A stretch of DNA of 64,000 nucleotides from assembly GCA_937957915.1 (NCBI GenBank), contig CALGNZ010000028.1, positions 47,736-111,735 of the forward strand, given 5' to 3'. The position numbers and the translations under genes are program-made. The notes beneath the pieces are model-generated. The model worked only from the letters and a program-made list of their open reading frames with translations, had not been told where the DNA came from and ran no database searches. This DNA comes from an uncultured Granulosicoccaceae bacterium. GTDB taxonomy: Bacteria > Pseudomonadota > Gammaproteobacteria > Granulosicoccales > Granulosicoccaceae. Positions within the stretch are counted from its first letter, which is position 1. Each line of letters opens with the position of its first letter. Shown here one piece after another: positions 10,124 through 21,831 of the stretch.

Positions 10124-11248
10124 GTGTCGCTTTTGCCTGAATTGATTCCTACAACTTCTTTACCTGTGTGCCTCGGTGATCACGAGGTGTCTCGTCCGGT
10201 CGTGCTCGCGCCAATGGCAGGGGTAACAGACCGTCCTTTCAGGATTCTTTGCAAGCGCCTTGGTGCGGACCTGGCGGTGTCAGAGATGATCACGTCCAAT
10301 GCGGCACTCTACGCCTCACGCAAAACACTGACACGAATGAATCATGATGGCGAAGTCGAACCGGTTATCGTTCAGATTGCCGGCGGTGATGTGGAGATGA
10401 TGGTACAGGCGGCGCAGTTAAACGAAGCGCAGGGTGCCGATGTCATTGACATAAATATGGGATGCCCGGCAAAGAAAGTTTGTAATAAAGCGGCTGGCTC
10501 GGCACTGCTATCCGATGAAAGCCTGGTAGAAAAAATTCTACGAGCAGTAGTCAGCAGTGTATCGGTACCGGTCACACTTAAGATTAGAACCGGCCCTGAT
10601 CGAGCGAATAAAAACGGCCTGAAGATAGCTCGAATCGCCGAGCAGTGCGGCGTTGCAATGCTGGCGGTTCATGGTAGAACTCGCGCCGACAAATTTTTGG
10701 GGGAAGCCGAGTATGAAACCACCGCTGAAATTGTGCAGAGCGTTGCCATGCCCGTGCTGGCCAATGGCGATATCACAACGCCGGAAGATGCCGTGGCCGT
10801 GCTTGAAAAAACCGGCGCGGCTGGCGTGATGATCGGTCGAGCGGCGCAGGGGAACCCGTGGATATTTCGCGAAACCAAACACTTCTTTGCGACAGGCCAG
10901 CGTGCTGCACCACCCACAGATACAGAAAAAGCCAGTGTACTTAAGTGGCACCTGGAAAACCTGTATGACTTGTACGGTGAGTTTAGCGGTGTTCGCATCG
11001 CTCGCAAACATATTGCGTGGTATTGCAAAGGTAAGCCGCAGGCAGCTGAATTCAGGCAACGTGTTTATCGCGTTGAGAGTGCTGAAGAGCAATTGGCTCA
11101 CGTGGAAGATTTTTTTCTTGGTAACTACGAAGTAACAAATGAGGTAACTGATAGTGAGAACGAACACCGTATGAATTATCGGACAGCAACAAAAAATCAA
11201 TCTGAATCGGCTTACAGATCTGCTCCAAATGCGGGGCTGGCGCCTTGA
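10124..11248 (+). CDS. dusB: tRNA-dihydrouridine synthase B
   Basis: VVLAPMAGVTDRPFRILCKRLGADLAVSEMI, DINMGCPAKKVCNKAAGSALL, HGRTRADKF, MIGRAAQGNPWIF. Followed by fis. Confidence 0.96.
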   Translation: MSLLPELIPTTSLPVCLGDHEVSRPVVLAPMAGVTDRPFRILCKRLGADLAVSEMITSNAALYASRKTLTRMNHDGEVEPVIVQIAGGDVEMMVQAAQLNEAQGADVIDINMGCPAKKVCNKAAGSALLSDESLVEKILRAVVSSVSVPVTLKIRTGPDRANKNGLKIARIAEQCGVAMLAVHGRTRADKFLGEAEYETTAEIVQSVAMPVLANGDITTPEDAVAVLEKTGAAGVMIGRAAQGNPWIFRETKHFFATGQRAAPPTDTEKASVLKWHLENLYDLYGEFSGVRIARKHIAWYCKGKPQAAEFRQRVYRVESAEEQLAHVEDFFLGNYEVTNEVTDSENEHRMNYRTATKNQSESAYRSAPNAGLAP

Positions 11249-11487
11249 GTGCAGTCACCTGTTCGCCGTTGCAGGAACAAGTAGAAAAAGAGCTGCGCAG
11301 ATACTTTAAAATTTTGAACGGTCAGGAACCCTGCGATCTGCATGAACTCGTTATGGGGCAGGTCGAAGAAGCGCTGTATCGCACGGTTATGGACCAATGC
11401 GATGGGAACCAGAGTCGCGCTGCCGCTTGTCTGGGTATAAACCGGGGCACGCTGCGTAAAAAGTTACAGCTATACAATTTGTCCTGA
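11245..11487 (+). CDS. fis: DNA-binding protein Fis
   Basis: C-terminal HTH: RTVMDQCDGNQSRAAACLGINRGTLRKKLQLYNL. dusB-fis operon with 4-bp overlap. Confidence 0.96.
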   Translation: MSAVTCSPLQEQVEKELRRYFKILNGQEPCDLHELVMGQVEEALYRTVMDQCDGNQSRAAACLGINRGTLRKKLQLYNLS

Positions 11488-11577
11488 GTAAACCTGTTTT
11501 AACTTATGCGCCGGCTATCGGGTATAGCGAATCGGATATTTTAAAAAAGGCAGGAAAAGCCTGTCGGAAACCACCAA

Positions 11578-13152
11578 ATGATCAAGAAGATTAATCGAGC
11601 GCTAATCAGTGTGTCGGATAAAAACGGCCTGATTGATTTTGCGCGTGTACTGCAACAGTCCGGTATTGAGATATTATCCACCGGGGGCACCGCCAGGGCG
11701 CTTTCGGAAAGCGGCCTCAAGGTAACCGAAGTCTCCGAGGTGACCGGTTTTCCTGAAATTATGGATGGCCGGGTAAAAACACTACACCCCAAAATTCACG
11801 GCGGAATTCTGGGTCGACGTGACAAAGACCAGTCCGTCATGGCAGAGCATGGAATTGCGCCTATCGATTTAGTGGTAGTCAATTTATATCCGTTTCAGCA
11901 GACCGTGGCAAAACCGGGCTGTGCGCTTGAAGATGCCATAGAGAATATTGATATCGGCGGTCCGGCAATGATCCGTGCGTCAGCGAAAAACTACCGCGAT
12001 GTCGTTGTGGTAACTGACCCGGCAGACTACAGCAGGCTCTCTCCAGAAATAGCAGCGCAGGGCGGAACCTCGGAAAACCTGCGATTTGATCTGTCGCAAA
12101 AAGCATTTGCCCACACTGCAGACTACGATGCCGCGATCTCGACTTACCTGATGCAGCAACGCACTGTAGAAAAAGAAGGCAACACATCCACTGCGGCCAA
12201 TGCACTCAACCTGCAGTTTGAGAAGGTTCAGGATCTGCGCTACGGTGAAAATCCGCATCAAAGTGCTGGTTTCTATAGAGAGCGGGTTGCTGTACCCCAG
12301 TCCATAGCATTTGCCACGCAACTTCAGGGCAAGGAACTTTCGTTTAATAATATTGCTGATGCAGACGCCGCCCTGGAGTGCGTTAAGCAATTCGATGCCC
12401 CCGCTTGTGTCATCGTCAAACACGCCAACCCGTGTGGTGTGGCGGTAGCCTCCAATGTATTAGAAGCGTATCAGCTAGCCTATAAAACAGATCCGGTATC
12501 AGCTTTTGGAGGCATTATTACTTTTAATACCAGGCTCGACGCGCAAACAGCCAAATTGATCGTAGATCAACAGTTCGTAGAGGTTATCGTGGCGCCTGAG
12601 GTAGATAGCGCTGCCATGACGGTACTGGCTGATAAACCCAATGTACGTGTACTCGAAAGCGGCAAAGCTCAGGGTAAGCTCGTCGATGGAAAAGACTATC
12701 GACGCATCAACGGCGGCTTACTGGTACAGGATAGCGATAGCCGCATCATTACCGAGGCAGATTTGACCACGGCCACGACGACAGCCCCGGACGCATCTCA
12801 ACTACGCGATCTGTTATTTGCATGGAAAGTCGTGAAGTATGTTAAATCAAATGCGATTGTATTTTGTAAGGACGGGGCCACCATCGGGGTTGGTGCCGGA
12901 CAAATGAGTCGAGTGTACTCGGCAAAAATTGCTGCCATCAAGGCGAAGGATGCCGAGCTCGAAGTTGCCGGTACCGTATTGGCATCGGATGCATTTTTTC
13001 CATTCAGAGATACTATCGATCAGGCGGCGGAGTATGGTGTATCAGCTATTATTCAGCCCGGTGGTTCCATGCGTGATAACGAGGTTATAGAAGCTGCCAA
13101 TGAGCATGGTATAGCGATGGTCTTTACCGGTGTCCGGCATTTCCGACACTAG
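11578..13152 (+). CDS. purH: Bifunctional AICAR transformylase / IMP cyclohydrolase
   Basis: [72 protein letters not shown]-terminal [10 protein letters not shown]. Confidence 0.98.
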   Translation: MIKKINRALISVSDKNGLIDFARVLQQSGIEILSTGGTARALSESGLKVTEVSEVTGFPEIMDGRVKTLHPKIHGGILGRRDKDQSVMAEHGIAPIDLVVVNLYPFQQTVAKPGCALEDAIENIDIGGPAMIRASAKNYRDVVVVTDPADYSRLSPEIAAQGGTSENLRFDLSQKAFAHTADYDAAISTYLMQQRTVEKEGNTSTAANALNLQFEKVQDLRYGENPHQSAGFYRERVAVPQSIAFATQLQGKELSFNNIADADAALECVKQFDAPACVIVKHANPCGVAVASNVLEAYQLAYKTDPVSAFGGIITFNTRLDAQTAKLIVDQQFVEVIVAPEVDSAAMTVLADKPNVRVLESGKAQGKLVDGKDYRRINGGLLVQDSDSRIITEADLTTATTTAPDASQLRDLLFAWKVVKYVKSNAIVFCKDGATIGVGAGQMSRVYSAKIAAIKAKDAELEVAGTVLASDAFFPFRDTIDQAAEYGVSAIIQPGGSMRDNEVIEAANEHGIAMVFTGVRHFRH

Positions 13153-13211
13153 CGCAAACTATAAATCTCTATTTATCCGTTGCGCCGATATTGTGTTCTT
13201 GCTTTGTCGTA

Positions 13212-13240
13212 GGGTGTGGTGAGTGAAACAAACCGCACCC
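13212..13240. terminator. stem-loop between convergent purH and SRAP gene
   Basis: gggtgtggt (13212-13220) / accgcaccc (13232-13240): 9-bp stem with one G-U pair, between convergent genes. Confidence 0.45.
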
Positions 13241-13337
13241 AATGTCAACTCCACATAACACACCTTCGGTACGATAGTGTCTGCCACCCTGCTTATTATC
13301 TGACGAACTACTCCGCTGTAAGCGTCAAACAGGCGCG

Positions 13338-14024
13338 CTATGAACCGACGGCCTCGGTGCACTCAGGTCCTTCGTTAGTGGATTTGTTGACGTAGTCGCT
13401 GACCTCGGTAAACACCAGTGCGTCATTTCCGGCCGGTTGCATCAACTCATCCAGAGATTCCCGGTCATTTTCCTGAATCCATGCCATTGCCGCATTTTGT
13501 GAAGAAAGTATGACGGGCATGCGATCGTGCACGTTACTCATAGCGTCGTTGGCGCTGGTGGTCACGATTGATACTTCCGGGCGTTCTGCTGTATCTGCAC
13601 CGGTGTCTTTGGGTTTTCGATAGATACCGGCAAAAAACATGGCTGGTTTATCTGCTGCTGTGATGTGGTATGCCGCAACCAGCTTTTTATTTTTTCTTTT
13701 CCATTCGTAAAAGCCGTTGACCGGAATTAACACCCGTTGCTCTGGAATCAGATAGCGCCACAGATATGAAGTCCATACCTTGTCATCGCGTGAGTTGGGA
13801 ATTCTGCGTGTAATGGGTTGGCCCTTCGCACCTTTTGCTTTCATGGAAATTCCCCAGTTCATCGTAGTCAGTACTGGTTGATCACCATCGATAGTGACGA
13901 CATCTAGTGACTGGGTAGGGGCGACGTTATAGCGTGGTTGCTGGCTGGGCCACACTTCCATGCCCAGCGATTCAAGCAGTGAGCGAATACCTTCGTGATC
14001 GGATATGTTCATTCGGCCGCACAT
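13338..14024 (-). CDS. SOS response-associated peptidase (SRAP/YedK/HMCES family)
   Basis: Starts MCGRMNISDHEG with catalytic Cys2; RYNVAPTQSLDVV, WGISMKAKGAKGQPITRRIPNSRDDKVW, RVLIPVNGFYEWKR, MPVIL. Confidence 0.94.
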   Translation of the reverse strand: MCGRMNISDHEGIRSLLESLGMEVWPSQQPRYNVAPTQSLDVVTIDGDQPVLTTMNWGISMKAKGAKGQPITRRIPNSRDDKVWTSYLWRYLIPEQRVLIPVNGFYEWKRKNKKLVAAYHITAADKPAMFFAGIYRKPKDTGADTAERPEVSIVTTSANDAMSNVHDRMPVILSSQNAAMAWIQENDRESLDELMQPAGNDALVFTEVSDYVNKSTNEGPECTEAVGS

Positions 14025-14144
14025 AGCTCGGCACCTCCTGCATTTTACCGGGTTGTCTTCAATGTACCAAAGTTAACTGTCGGTATGTACTGTTTGCTGC
14101 GAGCTGTCAGTCGGCCCTGAGTTGAGGCGGTATCAGCAGTTTGT

Positions 14145-14966
14145 CTAGTTGTGTGCCAGCCACTCTATGACAGGTGCGGTATCGGGCTGCATTTTGGTCC
14201 AGGTAAAAAATGACACGGCGGCCTGCTCAATTAGCATACCTTTGCCATCGATGCTTCGGGCAGCACCCCGGGTTGCCGTCCATTGCAGAAAGGTGGTTGG
14301 TTCAGCGGCGTAGGCCAGGTCGTAGCAAATTGTATGATTAGCGATAACATCTTCCCTGCTGATGGGCAGTTCCGAAGACAGGCTCGCCGATGTTGCATTG
14401 ATTACCAGATCTGCCGCACGGTTGAATCCGGACAAGTCGGCGCCTGTGCTCCTGATGTCGAAGATTGAATTGAACTCACTCGCCAATCTGTCCGCTTTTG
14501 CAACGGTGCGATTAGCAATGGTAATGCTGGCTGGCTGTTTTGATATTAGTGGTTCCAGAATTCCTCTGGTCGCGCCGCCGGCGCCGAGAATCAGAATAGC
14601 CGAGTCTTTTATTTCGACCTGATGATTTTTACCCAGATCATTTACCAGCCCCGCACCGTCGGAGTTGTGGCCCCATAGTTTGTTGTCTGCATCTTGATAC
14701 AGGGTGTTCACCGCCCCGGCTGTTTGGGCAGTGTGGGTCAATGCATCGCACAATTCGAAGGCCTGTTCCTTGAACGGTACCGTCACATTGCAGCCAACGC
14801 CGCCGTTGTTGAAGAAACGTTCCACGTCGCTGGCAAATGCTTCAGGTGTTGACCGTATTTTTCGGTAATCGATGTCCAGGTCAAACTGTCTGGCAAAGTG
14901 CTGGTGTATGGGGGGGGATTTGCTGTGTTCGATCGGATTGCCGAAAACCGCGAATTTCTTGGTCAT
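14145..14966 (-). CDS. aroE: Shikimate dehydrogenase (NADP+)
   Basis: KFAVFGNPIEHSKSPPIHQHFARQ, GVGCNVTVPFKEQAFELCD, GAVNTL, LGAGGATRGIL, GKGMLIEQAAVSF. Confidence 0.96.
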   Translation of the reverse strand: MTKKFAVFGNPIEHSKSPPIHQHFARQFDLDIDYRKIRSTPEAFASDVERFFNNGGVGCNVTVPFKEQAFELCDALTHTAQTAGAVNTLYQDADNKLWGHNSDGAGLVNDLGKNHQVEIKDSAILILGAGGATRGILEPLISKQPASITIANRTVAKADRLASEFNSIFDIRSTGADLSGFNRAADLVINATSASLSSELPISREDVIANHTICYDLAYAAEPTTFLQWTATRGAARSIDGKGMLIEQAAVSFFTWTKMQPDTAPVIEWLAHN

Positions 14967-15017
14967 GGTGTGTTTCTCGGGAGTGCCCTGCCAGCACTAT
15001 TTTTATGCTGAGTCTAA

Positions 15018-16097
<1,080 letters not shown>

Positions 16098-16260
16098 TCC
16101 GACAATTGATAAAAAATTAGCAGACGAATCTGCATTCGTGGACTAGAAGTAATAGGCAAGGTGTGGCTATCAGGTTTGCATTTTATCAGTTTCGGGTGCT
16201 GTTCCACGGGCATTGATTAACAGCATTGCTCCGTTGATCAGTTACTCTGGCTGTATCCCG

Positions 16261-16318
16261 GTTGACAGGCTCGCATGCTTGTCAACAAGGGAAGTCTCCG
16301 TGTAAGCCAACACGGAGA
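16261..16318 (+). promoter_or_regulatory. two tandem hairpins in the 5' leader of the OmpA-family gene
   Basis: gttgacaggc/gcttgtcaac (16261-16286, 9/10 paired) and tctccgtgt/acacggaga (16295-16318, perfect 9-bp). Confidence 0.45.
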
Positions 16319-16378
16319 ACTGCTGAATGCAACTTGTGCTCATCACCCATAACAATCTGTTACTCCGGTGAGTTCACA

Positions 16379-17623
16379 ATGTTCGAATATAGAAAAAATA
16401 GCGCTGTTCAAATCAATTCCAAAGGCTCGTCTGCTGCTGCAGGGCCGGGCGTTTGCAAAGCCAAAACCAGGTTGTTGCCATTACTTCGCAGAGGCCTTTT
16501 GACCGTCGCAGTAGCAGGTGCGGTTGGCGGTTGCGCACAGGTGCAGTACGGCAGTATGTTCAGCGATGACCGGCAATTGCAACAACAGGCATCGCTGCAG
16601 CCCTCGCTCACAATCAGCAAAGACATCGACCTGGTCAGGGTTAACGGTGTGGTTGGTAGCGCTGTCGAAGCGGCCATGATCCGGCTGCGTGTTGCCTCTA
16701 TTTACGGGGCGGAAATGCTGATTGACGATCTTCAGATTGACGGTCGACTGAACGAAGCGGAATGGTATACAGCTGTGCTCGATACCGCTGAAGATATGCA
16801 GGATGTTGAAAAGTTCGCCATTACTGCCGAAAACGGCCAGTTGCGACTGGATGGCGAGATGGAATCTCAGGCGTCAGCCGAGGCACTGGCGAGCAATGCC
16901 AGTCTGGCACTCGGTGAGTTACTGGTTGTAAGTAATGAAATTAATTTCCCCGGTCGCGAAGCCAGCCAGGAAGCAATTTCTACCGCAACGTTGCTGCCAC
17001 TTGAAAACACCGTTCTCCCCTCTGCCGAGCAACAGGCCAGGGCTGATCAAGAGCTGTCTGCACAGTCAATACCTGCCCCGGGTGTGTCCGGTACCATTCC
17101 AATGCCGGTGACGTCCTCCGCGGTAGTGTTGGAACAGCGTACCGCCCTGAATGATAACAGCGACTCTGATCTGTTTGTGCCACCAGCCGATGATGGCATT
17201 GTTCGATCCGCCAGCAACGATTTAACCAACGATAGCGATGGCGACGGTGTGCCAAATTCTATCGATGAGTGCAAATCTCGACCCGGTTACCCGGTGAATG
17301 CAAGAGGGTGTCAGGCACTGGACGGTATGCTAAAAAATGTAGGGTTTCAGGGCGAAAGCGGTCAATTGACTCCCGAGGCGATGGAGTCATTGAATAATGT
17401 GGCGCGTGTGATGAAAGAATATCCGGCTGCGAGAATTGCGATTCTCTCCTACACCAGCAATTTCGGATCAGCACTAGAGACGCGTGGGCAGTCACGTGAA
17501 CGTGCGCGTTCAGTGGTTGGTTACTTAATCAATAAAGGGGTAGAGGGTGCACGCCTCGAAGCCTATGCATTCGGTCATATAAACAACTCCGATGATCACA
17601 TCAAGATTAAGGAAGTCGACTGA
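16379..17623 (+). CDS. OmpA-family outer-membrane protein with BON-like repeats and TSP3-type Ca-binding linker
   Basis: BON-like stretch (IRLRVASIYGAEMLIDDLQIDG...), SDGDGVPNSIDECKSRPGYPVNARGC, then an OmpA-like C-terminus (ARIAILSYTSNFGSALETRGQSRERARSVVGYLINKGVEGARLEAYAFG). Confidence 0.75.
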   Translation: MFEYRKNSAVQINSKGSSAAAGPGVCKAKTRLLPLLRRGLLTVAVAGAVGGCAQVQYGSMFSDDRQLQQQASLQPSLTISKDIDLVRVNGVVGSAVEAAMIRLRVASIYGAEMLIDDLQIDGRLNEAEWYTAVLDTAEDMQDVEKFAITAENGQLRLDGEMESQASAEALASNASLALGELLVVSNEINFPGREASQEAISTATLLPLENTVLPSAEQQARADQELSAQSIPAPGVSGTIPMPVTSSAVVLEQRTALNDNSDSDLFVPPADDGIVRSASNDLTNDSDGDGVPNSIDECKSRPGYPVNARGCQALDGMLKNVGFQGESGQLTPEAMESLNNVARVMKEYPAARIAILSYTSNFGSALETRGQSRERARSVVGYLINKGVEGARLEAYAFGHINNSDDHIKIKEVD

Positions 17624-18096
17624 TTCAGGATTGAAGCGCGTGTGTTGCGAATCCCGTGACACACGCTATCCCGACTGCTGGTCGGTTATTTGACTGAAAC
17701 ATCCCGGTCAACTTTGAGCTGACCGGTGATATCGCCAGTGCAGCGTAGTCGAGTACTGGCATGCAGGCAGCCGCACTATTGCTTTACGCATCCGCCCGAT
17801 AAAAATTATACTTTCTGAAAGTGCAGCGCTCGCGGTACACCTTTACTACCGTGCACTATTGTTTGTACGTTGCTATCTGCGGTTACTGCGCGTGAGCATT
17901 CTGCTTATACTCTTCACATCTCTGTACACAGAGCAGTGATATCTTCCCCCGACGTTGCAATCGCTGATAACTACCCGGATGATGGTTTGAGCTGTATCTT
18001 CTCGTCGCGCTCTTGTCAGACAATATTCGCCGTTATTCGCACACGTGATGAGCAGTCCGTGCTGACAATCGTTTTGGCTGCAATGGTGGCTCTATC

Positions 18097-18540
18097 GTGA
18101 AACCGCTTACTGTGTTCGATATCAGGCAACTAAAAGACGTTCATTTATTGCTTGCCGTGTTGATTGGGCCTGTGGTGTGGAGCCTGCTTTGGTTTGTCAC
18201 TCCGGGTGCGAGTGGTGCGATAACCCTGATGCTTGTTGCTAACATGGTTCTTCTCTATCCGTTGCTTGAGGAGCTGGCTTTCCGAGGATTCCTGCAGGGC
18301 TGGTTACTGGAAAACGAAACGTTCAGACGGCGAGTTTCAGGTCTTACTCTGGCAAACCTGCTGACCAGTATTGTCTTCGCGGCAGCGCATTTAATAAACC
18401 AGCCGCCGTTGTGGGCGGCTGGTGTATTTTTTCCGTCGCTGGTGTTCGGATATTTCCGAGACAGACATCAATCGATAGTCGCATCCTTTCTGCTCCATGC
18501 CTGGTACAACGCCGGTTTTCTATTGGTGATGGTTCGCTGA
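18097..18540 (+). CDS. CPBP-family intramembrane glutamic endopeptidase
   Basis: EELAFRGFLQGWLL (EExxxR), FAAAHLINQPPLWAAGVFFPSLVFGYFRDR, HAWYN motifs. GTG start. Confidence 0.8.
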   Translation: MKPLTVFDIRQLKDVHLLLAVLIGPVVWSLLWFVTPGASGAITLMLVANMVLLYPLLEELAFRGFLQGWLLENETFRRRVSGLTLANLLTSIVFAAAHLINQPPLWAAGVFFPSLVFGYFRDRHQSIVASFLLHAWYNAGFLLVMVR

Positions 18541-18583
18541 CAGTGTTTGCAAATCTGTGGTTTGAATCGGTAGTAATTTAACC

Positions 18584-19534
18584 TCACAGCAAACTAATCT
18601 CTAACCGCTCCAGTGCACCATCAATCGCTTTTTTAGTTGTCTGGGTCAACGGCACCATTGGCAATCGTACCGTGTCTGTGCAGAGGCCTCTGCGAGCACA
18701 GGCGTATTTCACGCCGGCTGGGCTGGGTTCCAGAAACAATGCCTCGTGTAATGGTGTAAGTTGCTGTTGCATTGCAATTGCCTGCGTAAAGTCTCCGCGC
18801 TGGCAGGCGCTTTGAATTGCTGTACATAGTTCCGGCGCAACGTTGCCAGTGGTTGAAATACAGCCATTGCCCCCCGCCGCGTTGTAGGCGACGGCGGTGC
18901 CATCTTCACCGGACAGAAAACTGAAAGGGCTTTGCAGTGCTTCCATGGCAACTTTCTCAAGACAGGGTCGCGCGAGATCCTTAGTGGCATCCTTGACCCC
19001 TGAAACGTGCTCAAGTGTGGCCAGTTGAGCCATCGTTTCTACCGATATATCGACATGAGTTCGACCGGGTATGTTGTAGACAACGATGGGCAGGGCATTA
19101 AGGTGATTGAGTGCCTTGAAGTGTTGATACACACCTTCCTGTGACGGGCGGTTATAGTAGCCGGTGACGTGTAGCGCGGCGGTCGCACCAATACTGTAGG
19201 CATGTGCATGATGTTCCAGCGCCTCGTGTGTATTGTTCGATCCGCAGCCAGCAACAACGGGTATAGCACCGTTAGCCTCTTCACAGACAATTTCAACAAC
19301 GCGGTGTTGCTCGGTTGTCGACAGCACCGGTGACTCGCCAGTGGTGCCTGCAGGGACAAGACCATTGGTGCCTGCGTCCAGATGCCACTTGACCAGATGG
19401 CGCAGCGCGTCTTCGTCAACCGATCCGTCCACGGTCATCGGGGTGATGAGTGCGACCAGGCAGCCGGTTAGATGCTGGTGTGGTCGGGGCCCGCTAAAAT
19501 TGGATTGGTGGTTTGATGTATTACCTTCTGACAT
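18584..19534 (-). CDS. dapA: 4-hydroxy-tetrahydrodipicolinate synthase
   Basis: GCLVALITPMTVDGSVDEDALRHLVKWHLDAGTNGLVPAGTTGESPVLS, YYNRPSQEGVYQHF, YNIPGRTHVDIS, GVKDATKDL. Confidence 0.94.
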   Translation of the reverse strand: MSEGNTSNHQSNFSGPRPHQHLTGCLVALITPMTVDGSVDEDALRHLVKWHLDAGTNGLVPAGTTGESPVLSTTEQHRVVEIVCEEANGAIPVVAGCGSNNTHEALEHHAHAYSIGATAALHVTGYYNRPSQEGVYQHFKALNHLNALPIVVYNIPGRTHVDISVETMAQLATLEHVSGVKDATKDLARPCLEKVAMEALQSPFSFLSGEDGTAVAYNAAGGNGCISTTGNVAPELCTAIQSACQRGDFTQAIAMQQQLTPLHEALFLEPSPAGVKYACARRGLCTDTVRLPMVPLTQTTKKAIDGALERLEISLL

Positions 19535-19907
19535 GAGTTTTCCTCAGTGAAGGCGGTCAATACGTGGTAACCCGGGAATGTTGTAATAGACAAGCTCCAG
19601 GACCGCGAAGGGCCGCCGGAGTGTTGGTAGGCAGAACCTTACGCGCGCAGCTTTGCTGCCGGTTTGGATTTACCCGGTTTTATTTTTTCGCACACGAGCA
19701 CTGGTGGCTTGTGGAGACTATGGTAGTTGCAGTTAATGTCCATGTGATACCGAGATTGCCGGACCCTGCGTATTATGTCAATGGCTACTGCAAATTGTCG
19801 GTGCCTATCTGGTAGAAGGAAATCCGCTGCCCTGGCTGCGTGCCTCTGGAGTTATAGGTATGCTGAAGCATCGTAACAGGGACAGTGTTTGTTGCCTGTC
19901 TCCGGTA

Positions 19908-20570
19908 CTACAGCGCATTGGTGGTGCTCTTTTTTAGTGCAACGTAAAAAGCTTTTGCACCCTGGCCCTTCATATAGTCATCTTCTGTCACCGAAGACGT
20001 CTCAATGCTGCCGTCAAGATGCAGTTGCATCACCAGATTTGCGACTTCCTCGTAGTAGAGTGGCCTGCAGCTGAACAACAGATAGCCGCCTGGCTTAATG
20101 ATACGCAACATCTCTCCGAGGAAATGCTGCTTAAATCGTTTGGTGTAGACCCCTATGGATATCACGCCGTGGTAAGTATCGCTTTGCAGGCTGATGGTCT
20201 GTGTGTAGTCTGCCTGCAGCAGGTGCTTATAGGTACCAGTGTCTCTGGCTTTTTTTAGCATGTCAGCAGAAAAATCACTGCCATCTATATTAGTGTAGCC
20301 AAGTGAATGTAGCAGTTTCCCGACCAGCCCGGTGCCACAGCCGGCATCATGGATTTTGGCGTCTGTGTCTGCCAGCAGCTGACAGAATAACGCAGTGCCG
20401 ATCTGCGGCGCCACATAACCAAATGAATCCAGATCATTGTCATAGGTGGCTGCCCACTGACGATAGAGCACTTTGACTTCTTCCGGGTCGTTGGCATGTA
20501 CCAGTTGATTTATCAGAGCGTCGAGCTGATCGGTGTTTGACATAACGTTTGTTCGAGTGGGAAGTGACAT
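19908..20570 (-). CDS. Class I SAM-dependent methyltransferase
   Basis: IHDAGCGTGLVGKLLHSLGYTNIDGSDFSADMLKKAR, LRIIKPGGYLLFSCRP. Start placed at an internal Met (MSLPTR or MSNTDQ). Confidence 0.82.
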   Translation of the reverse strand: MSLPTRTNVMSNTDQLDALINQLVHANDPEEVKVLYRQWAATYDNDLDSFGYVAPQIGTALFCQLLADTDAKIHDAGCGTGLVGKLLHSLGYTNIDGSDFSADMLKKARDTGTYKHLLQADYTQTISLQSDTYHGVISIGVYTKRFKQHFLGEMLRIIKPGGYLLFSCRPLYYEEVANLVMQLHLDGSIETSSVTEDDYMKGQGAKAFYVALKKSTTNAL

Positions 20571-20701
20571 CTTTGGTACAATATAGCACTGCACTACGTG
20601 CAGAAAGAAACAGTATTCTGAAGCCGTATGCTGAATGCGTGGTCTGTTGCAAGGTACACAAGGTATAAAAAACAACGTGTCCGACGAATTTTGGATTAAA
20701 A

Positions 20702-21745
20702 ATGAAAACAAATCAGCTGGGCCGAACCGGCATTGAAGTCAGCGCTCTGTGTCTGGGTAGTATGACCTGGGGTACGCAAAACACTCAGGCTGAAGGCTTT
20801 GAGCAAATGGATTTTGCCGTTGCCAACGGAATTAATTTTGTTGATACGGCAGAGATGTATCCGGTAAACCCGGTTGGTGCCGAGACTCAGGGCCGCACGG
20901 AAGAGATCATTGGCAACTGGTTCAGAAAAAGTGGCAAACGCAACCATGTGGTGCTGGCTACCAAAGCGACAGGTTCCGGTATGGATCACATCCACGGTGG
21001 TCGTGATCTAACACCGGCTAAACTCAAGTTGTCACTGGAGAGCAGCCTGAAGCGCCTGCAGACAGATTATATAGATCTCTATCAGCTTCACTGGCCCAAC
21101 CGAAGCACCTATCATTTTCGAAAATGCTGGGGCTTTAATGCAACCCCGCAGCCACGCGATGCGACGATTGATCACTTTCGGGAAATCCTGTTTGCGTTAC
21201 AAACACATGTAGAGGCCGGAAAAATCCGAAGCATCGGTTTGTCCAATGAATCCTGTTGGGGGGTATCGAAGTATCTGGATATTGCAAAGCAAAATCGCTT
21301 GCCCCGAGTCGCCACAATACAAAACGAATACAGCCTGCTTTGCCGTTTGTATGATCTGGATCTGGCTGAGCTCTCACACCATGAAGATGTTGGTTTGCTG
21401 TCGTTTTCGCCGCTTGCCGCAGGTTTGCTTGGTGGTAATTACGCCGATGGCAACGTGCCTCCAGGCTCCCGGATGAGCATCAATCCGGGTCTTAATGGCA
21501 GATATACAGAGCACTCGATACCGGCACTAAACCAGTACACCGCCATTGCAAAGAAACACGAACTGCATCCCGCGCAAATGGCACTGGCGTTCTGCATGTC
21601 GCGGCCGTTTATGGCTTCAACAATTTTCGGTGCAACCAGTATGAAGCAATTGAAAATTGATGTCGCAGCAAGTGAGGTGGAGCTGTCCGACGAGGTGCTG
21701 TCTGAGATTGAGGCTGTTCATCGACAGCACCCGATGCCAATATAG
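20702..21745 (+). CDS. Aldo/keto reductase (Tas/YajO-like)
   Basis: LGRTGIEVSALCLGSMTWGTQNTQAEGFEQMDFAVANGINFVDTAEMYPV, SLKRLQTDYIDLYQLHWPNR, FGATSMKQL. Confidence 0.92.
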   Translation: MKTNQLGRTGIEVSALCLGSMTWGTQNTQAEGFEQMDFAVANGINFVDTAEMYPVNPVGAETQGRTEEIIGNWFRKSGKRNHVVLATKATGSGMDHIHGGRDLTPAKLKLSLESSLKRLQTDYIDLYQLHWPNRSTYHFRKCWGFNATPQPRDATIDHFREILFALQTHVEAGKIRSIGLSNESCWGVSKYLDIAKQNRLPRVATIQNEYSLLCRLYDLDLAELSHHEDVGLLSFSPLAAGLLGGNYADGNVPPGSRMSINPGLNGRYTEHSIPALNQYTAIAKKHELHPAQMALAFCMSRPFMASTIFGATSMKQLKIDVAASEVELSDEVLSEIEAVHRQHPMPI

Positions 21746-21831
21746 AATACCTGTCGTGACTGCTCGTATTATAAGCTCTCTTTGTTAGCTTTTCCTGTCA
21801 GGTTCTCTGTGTCAGCCCTCGGTGTTAACTC

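Noticed and set aside
10538-11200. 220-aa ORF antisense to dusB
   Set aside because: It is complementary to a conserved gene, low-complexity and without domain motifs.
17870-18100. 76-aa ORF ending at the start of the CPBP protease gene
   Set aside because: No domain, atypical composition, and it appears to be leader sequence of the following gene.
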